From assembly GCA_016858145.1 (NCBI GenBank), contig JAEHOE010000006.1, forward strand, positions 124,001 to 188,000: DNA of 64,000 bases. The letters run 5' to 3'. The number at the start of each line of letters is the position of its first letter. The first letter of the stretch is position 1. Shown here piece after piece: positions 45,542 through 57,800 of the stretch. Source of the DNA: Edaphochlamys debaryana. Its lineage: Eukaryota; Chlorophyta; Chlorophyceae; Chlamydomonadales. A program made the translations under genes and the position numbers. The notes under the pieces were generated by a model. The model was not told the origin of the DNA. It searched no databases and saw nothing but the letters and a program-made list of their open reading frames with translations.

Positions 45542-48500
45542 ATGGCAATTGCGGGCCTTAGGGTCGGGTCTCGGGTGCACCAGCGGCGCCTGGCAACCCG
45601 GCGAGGAGGCGGGAGTAACCAGCTGCTGCTCGGCGGCAGCAGGCGTTGGCGGACTCCGTTTTGGACGCCAGTGACTGCCTCCCGTGCACCCACCCCACCC
45701 TCTCCCGCCCTTCCTTTCGCCGTGCCGGCCCGTCCCCATCTCTCCCTCCCCCCTCTCTCCCCACCCCCGCGCCCCCAGGATGCTCTGCACGCCAGGCTGG
45801 TGCCGGGCGACCCCTCCTCGCCCCTCAACGAGGGCATCTACTCGGCGCTGCGCCTGGTGGAGGCCTTCCTCAACGCGCGCCGCGAGCAGGCCGATGAGCT
45901 CGAGTCGCTCAAGGCGCAGATAAAGCGCATCATGATGACCACGGTCGGGGCGGGGGGGGGTGGAAGGGGGGCGAAAGGGAGGGTTGTGGGGCTTGTGAGC
46001 CTGATGGATGGATGGTGAGGGGCACTGGGGTGTAAAGAGGAGAGGCACAAAGGGACTTTCAGTCAGACACGGAGCGAGAAGCCAAATGGCGAGTGTTTGG
46101 CGACCTGTATGCCTCATCTCCGCCTGTGCTCTCCCCCTCCTATCCCCAGGTGGCGGCCCGTGCCTCCCCACCGCGTGTGCTCCGCGGCGAGCGCCTCACC
46201 CGCTCCGCCGCCTCGGGGGAACCCGGGCAGGGGCTGCCCTCCACCTCCCCACGCAACGACGCGGAGCTGGCGGCGGCGGGGGGCGGCCGCCTGCAGCTCT
46301 ACTCCCGGAGCAGCGCACGGGTGGGCAGAGGGCGGCGGGCAGGGGGAGGCAGGGTTGCGGGAGAAGGGGGCCGGGTATGGGGCCAGGGGGACTGCACAGA
46401 GGAGACGAGGGGTGGCGATGGAACGTGGGCCGTGCCCAGAGCCCCACCCGCCCCTTCCTGAACTTCCCACCCCCCACCCCCACCCCTCCCAGAGCGCCGG
46501 CTCCGCCTCTGCCTCGGTGGACTGGACGCTGCCGCAGCGCACGCTCAACCGCAAGGCCTTTGTGCGGCAGGCGGGGGGCGGCTTCGGGCGGCTGAGCCTG
46601 GTGCAGGACGACCTGGCGCGCAGGGCCGAGGCGGCTGCCAAGGTGGCGGAGGCGGAGCGGGTGGCGGCCACCAAGGCCATGTTCGATGGGCAGATGGCGG
46701 AGGTCAACAAGCGGAGAGCGGTGCGTGGAGCGGGGGAGGGTGGTGGGAGGGGGGGAAGGGGGAGAGGAAGGAGTGGTGGTCGGGAGGCGCGTGGCTGCCA
46801 GGGGCCAAGGAGGCGGGGCTGCGAGCCCCAGTTGCGGGCCGGGCTGGGCGTTGCGTTTCGTCAGCTGGGCAAGGAGAGGGACTCTGGCCGCCTGCTGCTC
46901 CACGCTTCCCGCCTTACCTCCCCCACCCCGCCCCACCCCCCCCTCCCCTCCAGGCTGAGCGTGAGGCCCGGCGCCAGGCGCAGCTGGACATGGACGAGGA
47001 GATACGGCAGTTTCAGGTGGGCGGGGGGGAGGGGGAGGGGAGAGGCGGAAGGAGGAAAGAAGAGGGTAGAAGAGGGCAGAGGGGGAGAGGCGGCCACGGG
47101 CGGGCTGCAGAAGTCAGAGACAGGGCTGCAGAGAGGGTAAAGCGCTGGTGCCCAGTGGGCTCAAGCGTTCGAGTTCGAGACAACGGTCGAGCTGGGTTCG
47201 ACGAGGGGGCCCTGACCCCTGCGCCCGCCCACCCGCATCCTCCCCCCCCAGCTGTCTGAGGAGGCCCGGCTCAAGGCGGAGCGGGACCTGCAGGCCTCAC
47301 TGCGGGACTTCTATACCAACCAGGTGGGGGGGGAGGAGCTGAAAGGGGGGGGTGAAGGCAGGCGGAGGCGGGGAGCCGGGACGCAAGCTTGGCGCGGAGC
47401 AGCTGGCATTGCACGCCTGCACACCAACTGCCTCCCAAATCCCATCACGACTCCCCCGGCGATCCCACTAACCCACGCCCCTCCTCCCCTACCCGTCCTC
47501 AAACCCCGCGCCCCCGCTCCCACCCCTCCCCAGGTGGACGAGCTCCACGCCCGCAAGCGGCACGAGGCCCAGGAGCTGGCGCACGAGCACGCGGCGGAGC
47601 GGGCCGAGCTGCAGGCGGAGGAGGCGGCGGAGCGGCGGCGGCTGGAGGCGCTGGCGCGGGAGAACGCGCAGCAGCGGGAGCGCATCAAGGCCGACCTGGC
47701 GGCGGCCATGGCGGCCAAGGCGGCGGCCAAGGCGGCCCGCGTGCAGGAGGAGGCGCGGTACAATCGGGAGTACATGGCCAAGATGGACGCAGACGAGGCG
47801 GCGCGGCGGCGGGCGGTGGAGATGCGGGCGGAGAAGATGCGGCGCGCGTTCGAGCGGGGCGGGGGCGTGGCGCTGCAGGTGCGGGTGGGGGGGGGGGGGC
47901 TGCTGGGGTGGTCGTGGGGGCGTGGGGGGGCAGGGTGTTGGGGATGGACGGGAGGGGGAGGTCGCGTGTGGGTCGGGGCAAGGGCCAAGCTAAGGCGGCA
48001 GCGACGCCGGGATTTGCATTGCTCCAGGCCTCCGATACGAGCCAGAATCCCGCTTCACCTTGGCCTACCGCACCTCACCTCACCTCCACCCTTCGCTTCA
48101 CACCCCCCTCCTCCCCCCCCAGAACGCCATGGCCGAGCAGGCCCGGCTGGACGAAGAGCGGGCGGTGCGGCACGCGGCCGAGGTGGAGGCGGCGGCGGCG
48201 GCACGGGAGAAGGCGGACCGGGAGCGGCGGCGGCGGGAGGCGCAGGCGGCCATGGCGGAGCTGGACGGACAGATAGCGGCCAAGAAGGTGGGGGGAACGC
48301 CGGGAGACGAGGGGGCGCGTCCTGGGGGGTCTGGGGGCTAGAGGGCCGTGGCATGGAGGCTGTAGCAGGGGCTGGTGAGAGGTGGGCAGGGTGGAGGGCG
48401 GGCGCGGCGGGCGGGAGGATGGCCGGTGCATTCGAGAGTCACAGCAGCAGGGAATAGGATGACCAGGGGGCCGCCTGAGGCCAGGGGTGAGGGTGGTGGT

Positions 48501-48968
48501 GGTGGTGGGGTGGTTGAGTGGATATTCATGCGGAGAGCACGTGTGGCTGGGGGCTGCCGAGCGGGCTGAGTCGAGGCCCAGGGCCAGGCGTGTACAGCCG
48601 ACTCACCCCGCCCCCACCCTCACCACCCGCCCTTTCCCTGGCCCCTCCTCCCCCCCCAGGCCGAGCGCGAGGCGGCCCTGGCGGCGGAGATTGCTCTGCG
48701 CGAGGAGATGCGGCGGACGGAGGCGGCGGCCAAGGCGGCGCGCGACGCGGCCAAGCTGGCTGCGCGCAAGGACGCGGCGGACTCGCTGCTGGCGCAGAAG
48801 CGGGCGCTGGCGGAGCAGCGGCGGCGGCGGTTCCACGAGTACCAGGACCCGGTGGAGGAGCGGTACCGCTGGCTGCACGCGGGGCCGCTAGGGGGCACGG
48901 AGCGCGCCTTCAACAACCTGGCGGTGCCGGAGGGGAAGGCGGCGCTGCTGTCCAGCATGGTGCTGTAG
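45542..48968 (+). CDS. Long coiled-coil protein, possibly ciliary or cytoskeletal
   Basis: Exons 45542-45670, 45779-45943, 46150-46320, 46493-46720, 46954-47016, 47252-47323, 47534-47878, 48123-48287 and 48660-48968 give 548 residues. I do not recognise the exact family. Residues about 185-505 are nearly continuous charged helix (AEREARRQAQ, LHARKRHEAQELAHEHAAER, AARDAAKLAARKDAADSLL), a clear coiled coil rich in Ala, Glu and Arg. The N-terminal exon 2 is a short helical module (EGIYSALRLVEAFLNARREQ). The C-terminus RFHEYQDPVEERYRWLHAG leads into a non-helical end. Such trichohyalin/plectin-like helices are common in flagellar axoneme proteins, so a ciliary role is a guess. The first exon (ATG 45542, donor CCA|GTGACT) and the donor ACG|GTCGGG after exon 2 are weak. 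The remaining junctions are firm. Confidence 0.7.
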
Positions 48969-50335
48969 GGGGGGAGGGGTGGAGGGGAGGGGGCAGGGAG
49001 GGGGGGGGTGCAGGGCCGGTGCCGCGCAGGCGTCGTGAGGGGCTGGGTGCGTGGTTTGAGCTGCAAGCACGGTGGCAAGGAGGGCTTGCGATGCGGGGGC
49101 GTGCGGTGGGGCGGAAGAGGACGCAGCAGGCAGACTATGACAGAAGTGTGGGAGATTCCCCGGTCATGATGAGACAGGTCAGGCGAGCGGCGCAGTGGAG
49201 GGGGTGGCGACGACGGGGGCGGTAGGCGTGCAGGGCGCGGCGCCCCTTGGCCAGCAGGGGGGCGGGGCGGGGAGGTCCGCCTGGGAGCCGCGTGGGCGCA
49301 ACGGTACATAGGACAGGAGGCATGCTTTTTTGTATGATGGGGGCACGTGCCATAACGTACGAGATTGCCCTGAGATAATTGTGGGCTGGGCTGATAAGTT
49401 CATTCACGCACCTGGCGGACACTCGCCCGAGCGGCCGGCCAGCGGACAGGCTGACGCTGGACGGTTTACGGATGTTTGTGGCTTGGACCTCACTGTGACG
49501 AGGATGGAAGTGGACCTGTGGACGTGTGGGGGCTGGGGAGCATGCGGGATGCTCTGTGAGGATGAGGCTGCATGGTTGCGCGGTTGGCCGCTGTAACGCG
49601 GACCCTTATCGGTTCAACAGCAGCAACTCAGTCCTTTCAGTGGTGTCAGCGAGCGAGAGTCACCTGACCGGGGGGAGTCTTGAGGGGTTAGAAGACATCA
49701 ACGAAGCGAAGCGCTTGGTTGGTCTTGAAGGGTGCATGGCGCTGAAGGTGTGCCAGGCAGCGCGAGTGCGAGTCGTGCGACCGGATGGCGGAGGCAAGGG
49801 GGGCACGCACAGCCAGGGGTGAGATGCCCTTGCACTCGCTCACGGTGGGGGCAGGCGGGCGAAGACAGATGAGGGCGTGTGTGGTTGGCGGTTGAGACGT
49901 ACCCGCCGCCGTACCCTGACCAGTGGTCACCACGCCCTCACCAGCCCGTTGTCGACCAGGCCTGGGCCTGCGTGCGGTGTGCGGTAGGTGCAGCAGGACA
50001 AGCAGCGCAAGATAGCGGAAACGTTCACCGAACGTTGCATAACGTTGCCAGGCAGCCCATCTCGCTTTAAGCCCCCATTCATAGCGGCATGTCTGCACAC
50101 GCTGGCCAGGTTGTATAACTCTGATTCGCACACGCAGGTGCTCTCGGCTCGAGCGTTCGTTTGAGTGACCCGCCCAATTGCTTTGCGTTGCCAAGTTGCT
50201 TTCACTACGCGTTGCTGCTCTGACTGCAACCAAGCCACACTGGCTCTCCGTCGCATCTTAGGTCGCTGGTGGCCCCTCAAGAGCCAGAAGCCGGCCGGCG
50301 CGACGCGTCCGCGTGGCGGCATCCCGGTCGCGGGC
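48969..50335. other. Spacer between coiled-coil and aldo-keto reductase genes
   Basis: No gene is seen. The left part is the 3' UTR of the coiled-coil gene. The part from about 49860 is less GC-rich and probably contains the promoter of the aldo-keto reductase gene. A direct repeat of aacgttgca/aacgttgcc type occurs at about 50031-50050. Confidence 0.45.
49592..49596 (+). terminator. Candidate TGTAA poly(A) signal
   Basis: TGTAA lies 624 bases after the coiled-coil stop codon. It is the first TGTAA I found there, but the distance is long. Confidence 0.3.
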
Positions 50336-52551
50336 ATGGCGACGGCCGTGTCTCGAGAGGTGGCCCTACCCACCGGCTTCACCATGCCAAGCGTGGGCCT
50401 GGGTGCGTGGGGCTGGAGGGGAGCTGCGACGGGAGGTGGGGACTGCAGACCAACTCTCCGTCAGTGCTCTGGGCGTGAGTTGATTCGCACAGGCGCCAGG
50501 TTCCGGCTCCCACCCGCCTGCGTCCCTCCCCTCCCCAGGCGTATACCGCTCTGCCCCCGGGCAGGAGACCTACGCCGCAGTGCTCGGCGCCCTGAGGCTG
50601 GGCTACCGCCACATCGACACGGCGCAGGCAGGGGGAGCAGGGGACGGGGCGAGGGGGCGAGGGTGCTTGGCCTTGATTGGCAGGGGTTGCTCTAGCCTTG
50701 GCTTGGCCGGTTGGCCCCGAGGGCACACCGGGGCCTCACTGGTGACGCCCTGCCTCCCTTCCCTTCGCTGCCCCTACCCCGCTGCTCAGGTGTACGGCAA
50801 CGAGGCTGACGTGGGGAGGGCGGTGCGCGACTCGGGCGTGCCCCGGGAGGAGGTCTTTGTGACCACCAAGGTGGGGGGGGCCGGGGGAGGGGCGGGAATT
50901 AGGGTGTCCAGGAGCAGTTGGTGGGCGGCCAACGGGTCCCCGTTGTGGGGCTGGACAATGTCCAAGTCCGCCCCCAAGCCCCATCCGTCCCCCTGTGTAT
51001 CCCCTCGGTCCCCCCGGCCCCCTCTTCTCGGTCCCCCCGGCCCCCACTCCTCAACCCGGCAGGTGTGGCGGGACGCGTTCGGCTTCGAGCACGCGCTGGC
51101 CTCCGTCCGCTCCTCCCTGGCCCGCAGCGGCCTGGCCTACCTGGACTGCGCCCTGCTGCACTGCCCGGGGGCGGACCCGGGGCGGAGGGAGGGCGCGTGG
51201 AGGGGGCTGGAGGCGGCGCAGGCGCAGGTGTGTGGGGGGACGCGCCGGGGCAGTGAGGAGGCGCGGGGAGAGCGGGCGCCCCCGAGCCGCTTCTCTCCAT
51301 CACCGCGCCTTCTCTTCCCCCCAGGGCCTGGTCCGCACCATCGGCGTGTCCAACTTCTCCCCCGCCCACATCGCCAAGCTCAACCGCACCGCAGCCGTGA
51401 AGCCGGCGGTCAATCAGGTGAGGCCGGGGGTGTGGGTCGGGGCGGAAGGGTATGAAACGCCTACCGGTACAGGCGATCTGGGCCGTGGGCCCGCGGGAAA
51501 CCGCCCCGTCAACCCTCCACCTGGCGGTTGTTCAGTCCGGGGGGAGGGGGAGGGAGGCCGGGCCAGGGAGGGGCCCACTGTGCCACCACGCACCCCATCC
51601 GCCCCCGCCACCCGCTCCTCCCCCCCGGTCCCCCAGGTGGAGGTGCACCCCTGGCTGCAGCGGCGGGAGTTGGTGGCGGCCTGCCGGGCGGAGGGCATCG
51701 TGGTGCAGGTGGGTGGTGTGGGTGGGTGGTGCGGGTGGGCCGAGGCGGGGTCGGTGCCTGCCTGCCTGACAGCGGCATGCAGCAGCCCCACGCGGGCAGG
51801 TCTTCCGACGCCCTGCCGCCCATGGGGCTGCACCAGGGGGAGCATGCACCCGGCGCTCGCTCTGAGCCGCTCCCGGAGTCCCGCGCGGCAGGTGTCTGCC
51901 ACCAGCCCTGGCGCCAGCCTGCCGTCCAGCCCCCCGCCCGCCCTCCTCCCCCCCAGGCCTACTCCCCCCTGGGCAAGGCCGCCCGCCTGTCCGACCCCCC
52001 CCTGGCGGCGGTGGCTCAGCGCCTGGGCGTGAGCCCCGCGCAGGTGCTCGTGCGGTGAGGGGGCCGGAGGGGGGCGGGATGGAGTCAGTGGCGGGGGGGT
52101 ATGTGGGGGCTGGAGGCCCTGGATGGAGGACGGCATGAGCGAGTGGCAAACACAGGTGGCCGCGAGCCGCGCAGGAGCGGGCAGGAGCGAGCAGTACTGT
52201 CAGCCACGCGCTGACGCACCGTCCACACGCCCCCTCCCCCCCTCCCCCAGCTGGAGCCTGCAGAAGGGGCTGGTGCCGCTGCCCAAGTCGGTGCACCCGG
52301 ACCGCCAGGTAGGGTCTGGGAGCCGGGGAACAGGGGGCAGAGGAACAGGCCTCCGCCAAGGGGTCCCTACCCACCCCGCCACCTCTCCACTCCCCGGCCA
52401 TGCTCTCACCCGCCCAATCCCCCCTCCCCCCTAGGCCTCCAACCTGGACGTCTTCTCCTTCAGTCTGAGCCCCGAGGACGTGGCGGCGCTGGACGGGCTG
52501 GAGGAGGGGCTGGTGACGGGGTGGGACCCGGTGGCTCACGACCCCGTGTGA
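50336..52551 (+). CDS. Aldo-keto reductase
   Basis: Exons 50336-50402, 50539-50627, 50790-50870, 51063-51227, 51325-51417, 51637-51708, 51957-52054, 52251-52308 and 52435-52551 give 279 residues, the usual size for compact AKRs. The catalytic tetrad is complete: D49 (YRHIDTAQ), Y54 (VYGNEADVG), K79 (FVTTKVW) and H112 (LLHCPG). [16 protein letters not shown] and the NADPH-site PKSVHPDR segment follow in the family order. The enzyme reduces aldehydes or ketones with NADPH in the cytosol. The substrate cannot be told. There is no clear targeting sequence from the chosen ATG, although the frame is open upstream to 50165 without another ATG. Intron 2 has a GC donor (CAG|GCAGGG). Intron 5 carries the dispersed repeat shared with the HIBADH-like gene. 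Confidence 0.92.
51469..51538 (+). repeat. Dispersed intronic repeat, copy B
   Basis: This is the second copy of the 70-base block at 14283-14352, here in intron 5 of the aldo-keto reductase gene. Both copies sit in the sense orientation of their host gene and end in a gtcc sequence. The similarity starts slightly upstream, at a gggta(c)tgaaa segment. Confidence 0.65.
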
Positions 52552-54891
52552 GGGAGGGGAGGGGAGGGCCGGGAGGGGAGGCGGACAGCGGTGACACGCG
52601 GCGGTGCGCCTGCCCAAGAGGACGGGCAACGGGACCAGAGGGCCGGGACGCAGCACCAGGAGGAAGGGGTACGGGCGTCTCTTAAGAGGGGGGGCCGATT
52701 TGAACGAGCTGAGTTACTTTGACGGCTGTTGTGACTCGAGTCGTCGAGTGTAGCTCGCACGCGGTGATTCTCTGCTGACCGCGGCGTGCATTGTAATCCT
52801 CCTCATAGTCTTACAAGTGTTGATCCGCGTCATGTCAGAGCCAAGTACCAGGATCCACCCAGATGGGGCCGCGGGCCGTACCTAAAGCGCAAAATAGCGG
52901 TAACCAGAACCCCACCCCGAGGGTTCCTGCAGCCCCGGGCAACCCCACAGCGCTCGCGGCCCCACCCCACCACGAATCCCATTGCCCACGGTGTTCCGGC
53001 GATCCATGCAATCCCTTCCCGTCGTGGACCCGCCACCCCGTGCTCCGTCCTCCTTGCCGGTGCCCGCCTGGCTACCGCGCAATCCTCTGTAAATGTTACG
53101 TGCACAGAATCTTAACTTAACCCACAGGCAAAGCAACGCGTGCCGCTGCACGGCAACACACCACAACCAGGTCAAAGCGGCGGCGCCCCGCCTGGCAAGC
53201 AGGGCCCTGAGAAGGTCCCAGGGTCTGCGTGCAAGGTAGGGTAGCCGCCAAGCGGGCAAGTGCCACGCTCAAAACGTTACCCGAAACGTCCTACCCACGG
53301 TCGGTCAAACAGCCGTCTCCATCCAATGTTAGCGAACCCGAACGCTGAGGTCGTTCGCGTGACTGCTCCTCAAGCCGCCACGCACCGGCTTGCTGCAGAG
53401 GGAGCAGCTCAAAACAGGCAAGACAGTGGACCAACACACAACACCACACCCTAGCACAGCAGACGACCGCAGCGCTCCGCTGGGAGACGCCTACAGAGGT
53501 CCACACGGCGACGAGCCCCAGGCCCGAGCACAGCAGCACAGCGCCCCGGGGCGGAGGCGCCTGCCCCCGGGCCGGGACCCGCAGCGACCCCACGGGGCCG
53601 CACCTAGACGCCCTTGGCACACACCGGAGCCCAGTGGGCGGCACCGATGGGATAAATGCGTTTCCATCTCCGGGCCGGCGACACCGATCACAAACACGAA
53701 GCGCCAGACATGGCGCTGGTAGAGTCAGAGCAACCGCTGCATATGCAAACCACCCACACCTTGCCTTCTCAAAGGGGCAAACCAAACACCGCCTTCACCA
53801 AACTCCTTTTGTGTTCCGCATAACAGATAACACAAGATGGGTTTCACAGACCGTTGCAGGGGAGTACAGGGAAGGAAGGATTACTGCTAGCTGCTTAGGA
53901 TTTAGGGCACAGCCCGGCCAAGGGGGCACAGGCCGTGCAAAGGTTGCAGACATAGCAACTAGCTGTTCAGGCGTTCCATGACGCACCACGCCCTACCCAG
54001 GACAATTTCGGCCTCCCTCACACGGTGCCCCGTGCCTATGCTGCACGGACTCAACCCGGCAAGCCTGGGCCGAAACCCGCCATATTCTCCCACGACCGAT
54101 GCCACAGTCTGAGACACGCAAGCGCATCTGTAGCCCTCATAACTTAGGAAGTTAACCCACGGATCCGTCCATAAAATTCCAACCTGATCTCACCTCGCCT
54201 CGCAGTAGTGTTCGAGGTCCCTCCCTCAGCGCCCAACAGTGCAGGCCTCTGCGCAGAGCCACACGCACACCCCAGCCGAGCGGAGGGGCACCAGCGCTAG
54301 CGCTGCGCGGGGGCGCCTGCGGGGTGGCTGGCGTGCCTCAATGGGTGGCACACTCAGCCCCACAGCCGCCTCCCTTCGCCTTGCCGGCCCCCTCCGCTCC
54401 GCTGGGGGCCCTCAACTCCCACGCCTCCGCAGCTCCGCTCCCCTCCTCACTGCTCACTGGTGCTACCGTGGCGCCCGCTCACGCGTGGCGTCGCATATAG
54501 ATACGGCTCTGCCCCCTCGCTCCTCCCGCCAATCTTCATAGCGCCGGGCAAACGCAAACCAAAATGCCCTTAACACGCTTCCCCACAAGGTAGGCGACGA
54601 CCGTATCCGTTCAAGTCCCCCAAGGAGTGAGCCCCAGGAAGCCGTGGGATGCAACACACCCTGTGCCAACCCTCACACGTAGCTGCCTGCACCCAGAACC
54701 GCTCACGCCCCAGCAGCTCTTCGACCCCAGGTCATCCGCCGACCAGCGGCGCCCACCATTTCGTCTTCGCTTCCACAGTGCCGCCATCCACGGCGACGGC
54801 GTACTGGAGCGGCGGTTCAACTGCACCCGCCGCACCGCAACGCCCCGCTCAGCAGCCAGCACTCCGCAGCCCCCGTGCCCCCACCCGTCCC
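52552..54891. other. Gene-free spacer, convergent AKR and bZIP genes
   Basis: No gene is seen in 2.3 kb. The stretch is less GC-rich and has no splice-type G/C runs and no recognised domain on either strand. It contains the AKR 3' UTR with a TGTAA at 52792 and, on the right, the 3' UTR of the - strand bZIP gene. Confidence 0.5.
52792..52796 (+). terminator. TGTAA poly(A) signal of the aldo-keto reductase gene
   Basis: TGTAA lies 241 bases after the AKR stop codon, in a locally AT-richer context. This is a plausible distance. Confidence 0.5.
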
Positions 54892-57800
54892 TCACTGGCC
54901 GCTGCCGCAGGCTCCGTCGCTGCGCTCCAGGCTGCCTCCGCGGCTGCCGCCCGGGCCCCCCTGCATCAGCATGCGCTCCACCGCGGCGCCCAGCAGCAGC
55001 AGGTCGGGCGAGGGGGAGGGGCAGCCGCTAGCCAGGCCCGCAGCGGCGGCGGCAGCAGCCGCAGCAGCCGCCGCGGCCCCAAACACCGCCGCGCCGTCCA
55101 CGCCGCTGCCACTGCCACTGCCGCCGCGCCGGTCGCCCGCGGGACTGGCGGGAGCGCCGCACTCGGCGGCGCCGGTGGCGGCGGAGGCGGAGGCTGTGAC
55201 GGCCGCCAGGGGAATGGCGGCTGTGGAGCTGGGGCGCGAGAGGAGCAGCACGCCGGCGGGCAGGGGCCGGGACGGGTAGGCACCGGCGCGGGCTGCTGCC
55301 GTGTTGTCGTTGAGGCCCTGAAGTTCCTGTGGTGAAGGAGGTGGCGGCACGGAGCAGGGTCAGGCCACAGGTGAAAGAGTCGCAGCTCCCCTGTGCATTG
55401 CGGGGGCACGACCTGGCTCGCTGGAGCCCGAGACGGAGCGTGTTCCCAGAAAAGGCAGCGGTGCCCATGCCCCTCTGCCCGCTCACCTCTTGGAGAAGGG
55501 TCCAGTCCTCCTCGGCCCCACTGGACCCGAGGCCGCCCGTGGCGCCACCGCCCGCGGCCCCCTCCGCACCGCTCGTCAGCGACTGCGCCAGCCCCCGGCT
55601 GGGGCCGCCGCTGCCGCCGGCACTGCAGCCGCCGCCGCCGCTCCCGAGCCGCTGGTGCGCCCGCTTGGCCAGCGGGCCGGCGGCGGTGCTGGGGCTGTCA
55701 CCCGGGACAGCGCCGCCGACGGCACCGGGTGCGGTGGGCCAGGCCTCGCCCGCGGGTGCGGCCGTCTGCACCTCGAGCGGCCGCTTGCGCTGCCGCGTCG
55801 GCTCCCCGGGGCTGGCGGGGCCCGGCCGGGGCGGCCGCACCTGGCGGCCGCTGCCGGGCGTGCGGGCCGCGCCGCCGTCCTCCCCAGCCTGCTGCGGCCG
55901 GGGCACGCGCTGCGGCGTGCGGCCCTCGGCCCCGGCAGCACCGTGATGCGGCCGTGGCGGGGCGTCGTCTCGCTCGGCGCCGTCGGCGGGGGCGGGTCGG
56001 TGCTTGCGCTTGCGTCCCTCCTCGGCCGGCGAGCGCTCTCGACGGGCCGGGTGGGAGCCGGACTTGTGCTTCTGCGCGGGGTGTCGAGGGAAGTGCCGAG
56101 TCAAGGGGCATACTCGACATCGCACCACAGCTCTAGTCTACCACACTATTTCCAGCTACACACTGCGGCTCGCGACGCGACTACGGCGGCGACTTACACG
56201 TAACGGGCTGGGCGGGATGGGGCGGGCTTCGAGTACTTAGAACCGGCCGGCTACCCGCCGCGCCTACGCTTCCCCGGCTAACACGAGCAACCGTTCACTC
56301 GACATCGCAGTTCCCGGAGAGACAACCGGTATGCATACACAAGGCCATGAAAACAGCACACACGTCCTACTCGAACCAAAGCCCCCAACAGCCCAGCCCC
56401 ACCTTGCTGGACCCTCCACCGCCTCCGCCGGCCTCCGCGCCGCCCCGCGGCCGGTCCGTCTCCCGCGGCGGCCGCTCCGCCGGCTCCTCCGAGCCGCCCC
56501 GCCAGCCGTCGCGGCCGTCCGAGGCCAGGCCGCCGTCCAGGTCCCTCGAGCGGCCCCGCCCCAGCTCGTCGCTCATGCCCGGGTGCGCGTGCGAGTAGGG
56601 CAGGCCGGCCATCTGGGGGCAGTGGCGTTCGCGTTGGTTATGTTGGTGTGTGGCAGTAGCACGAGCAATCATCTCGCAGCGTGGTTACCCAAGCCTCAAC
56701 CAACGTTTCCGACGCATGCCGACGACATCCCCTCCCAACACACACCTGCAGCTCCAGCGACGCGGTGTCCAGTGCGTCCGCCGACAGGAAGGCGCCGCCG
56801 CTGGCCTGCACCGCCGCCGCCGCCGCCGCCAGTCGCTCGTCGTGCTGCCGCACGTAGCCCAGGATGGTGGCGGCGGCCGAGGGCGCCTCGGGACCGGCGG
56901 TGGCGATGTGCGCCAGCCAGGCCTCGAGCACCTGGTTCTGCTCCTGCAGGGGGCAGGGAGGCGGGGCGGGGGAGAGGGGGGGAGCGAGTCAGGACTCGGG
57001 ATGCGGTGGGTGAGGACCTGTACGACACCTCGACAGGCACAGGCTCAGGGACCGTGAGGGAGCGAGCTGGGGCTGCAAAATGTTCTGGCGGGACCCACGG
57101 ACGCGGGGCTTACTGTGACGGAGGCGGTGGCTGCCTCCAGCTTCTGCACGTGCACGCGCATGTGGCCGTTGGTGGTCTCCTGCCCCTCCAGGCGCCGGGA
57201 CAGCTCGCCCAGCTCGTGGTCGCGGCGCAGCCGGCAGCGCCGAGCGCTCTCGCGGTTGCTCTCCTTGCGCCGCTCGCGCCGCTCCGCCACGCCGTTGCGC
57301 CGCCGCCGCTCGCCGTTGCCCGTGCCCGAGCCGGAGCCGGGGCCGGCGCCGCTGCGGCCGCCGCCGGACTTGCCGGGCGCGGGCGCAGAGGGCAGCGACT
57401 GCGCGCCCGCGCCGCTGGCCTTGGCTGCGGCCGCAGCGGCCGCCACCACCGCCAGCTGCTTGCGCGCCGCCAGCGCCGCCAAGGCCGCCGGCAGGCCCAT
57501 CACGGGCGGCATCGGCGGGCCGCCTCCCGCCAGGGACGCGGCGGCGGCCGCCTGCTGCTGTTGCTGCTGCTGCAGCCCCAGGATGAGCAGCGCGGCGGCG
57601 GCCGACGGCGGCAGCGAGCCCGAGGCCGCGGGCGCAGGGCTGGCGCCCGAGGTGCCCGGCTGCGCCCTGAACAGGCCCCCGCGGGCCCCGTCCGCCTCTG
57701 CGTCGTCCCGCTCCTGCGTGCGGCCGCAGTCGCGGTCCCAGTCGGTGCCCGCGTCGTCCTGGTCGCCCTCGCCCTCGTCCTCCGTGGCGGTCTGGCTCAT

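Noticed and set aside
45497..46018. ORF starting upstream of the coiled-coil gene at 45497
   Set aside because: It begins with TTG, and its extra residues read through a clear C-rich intron end at 45778. ATG 45542 with a GT-AG intron was preferred, with low certainty.
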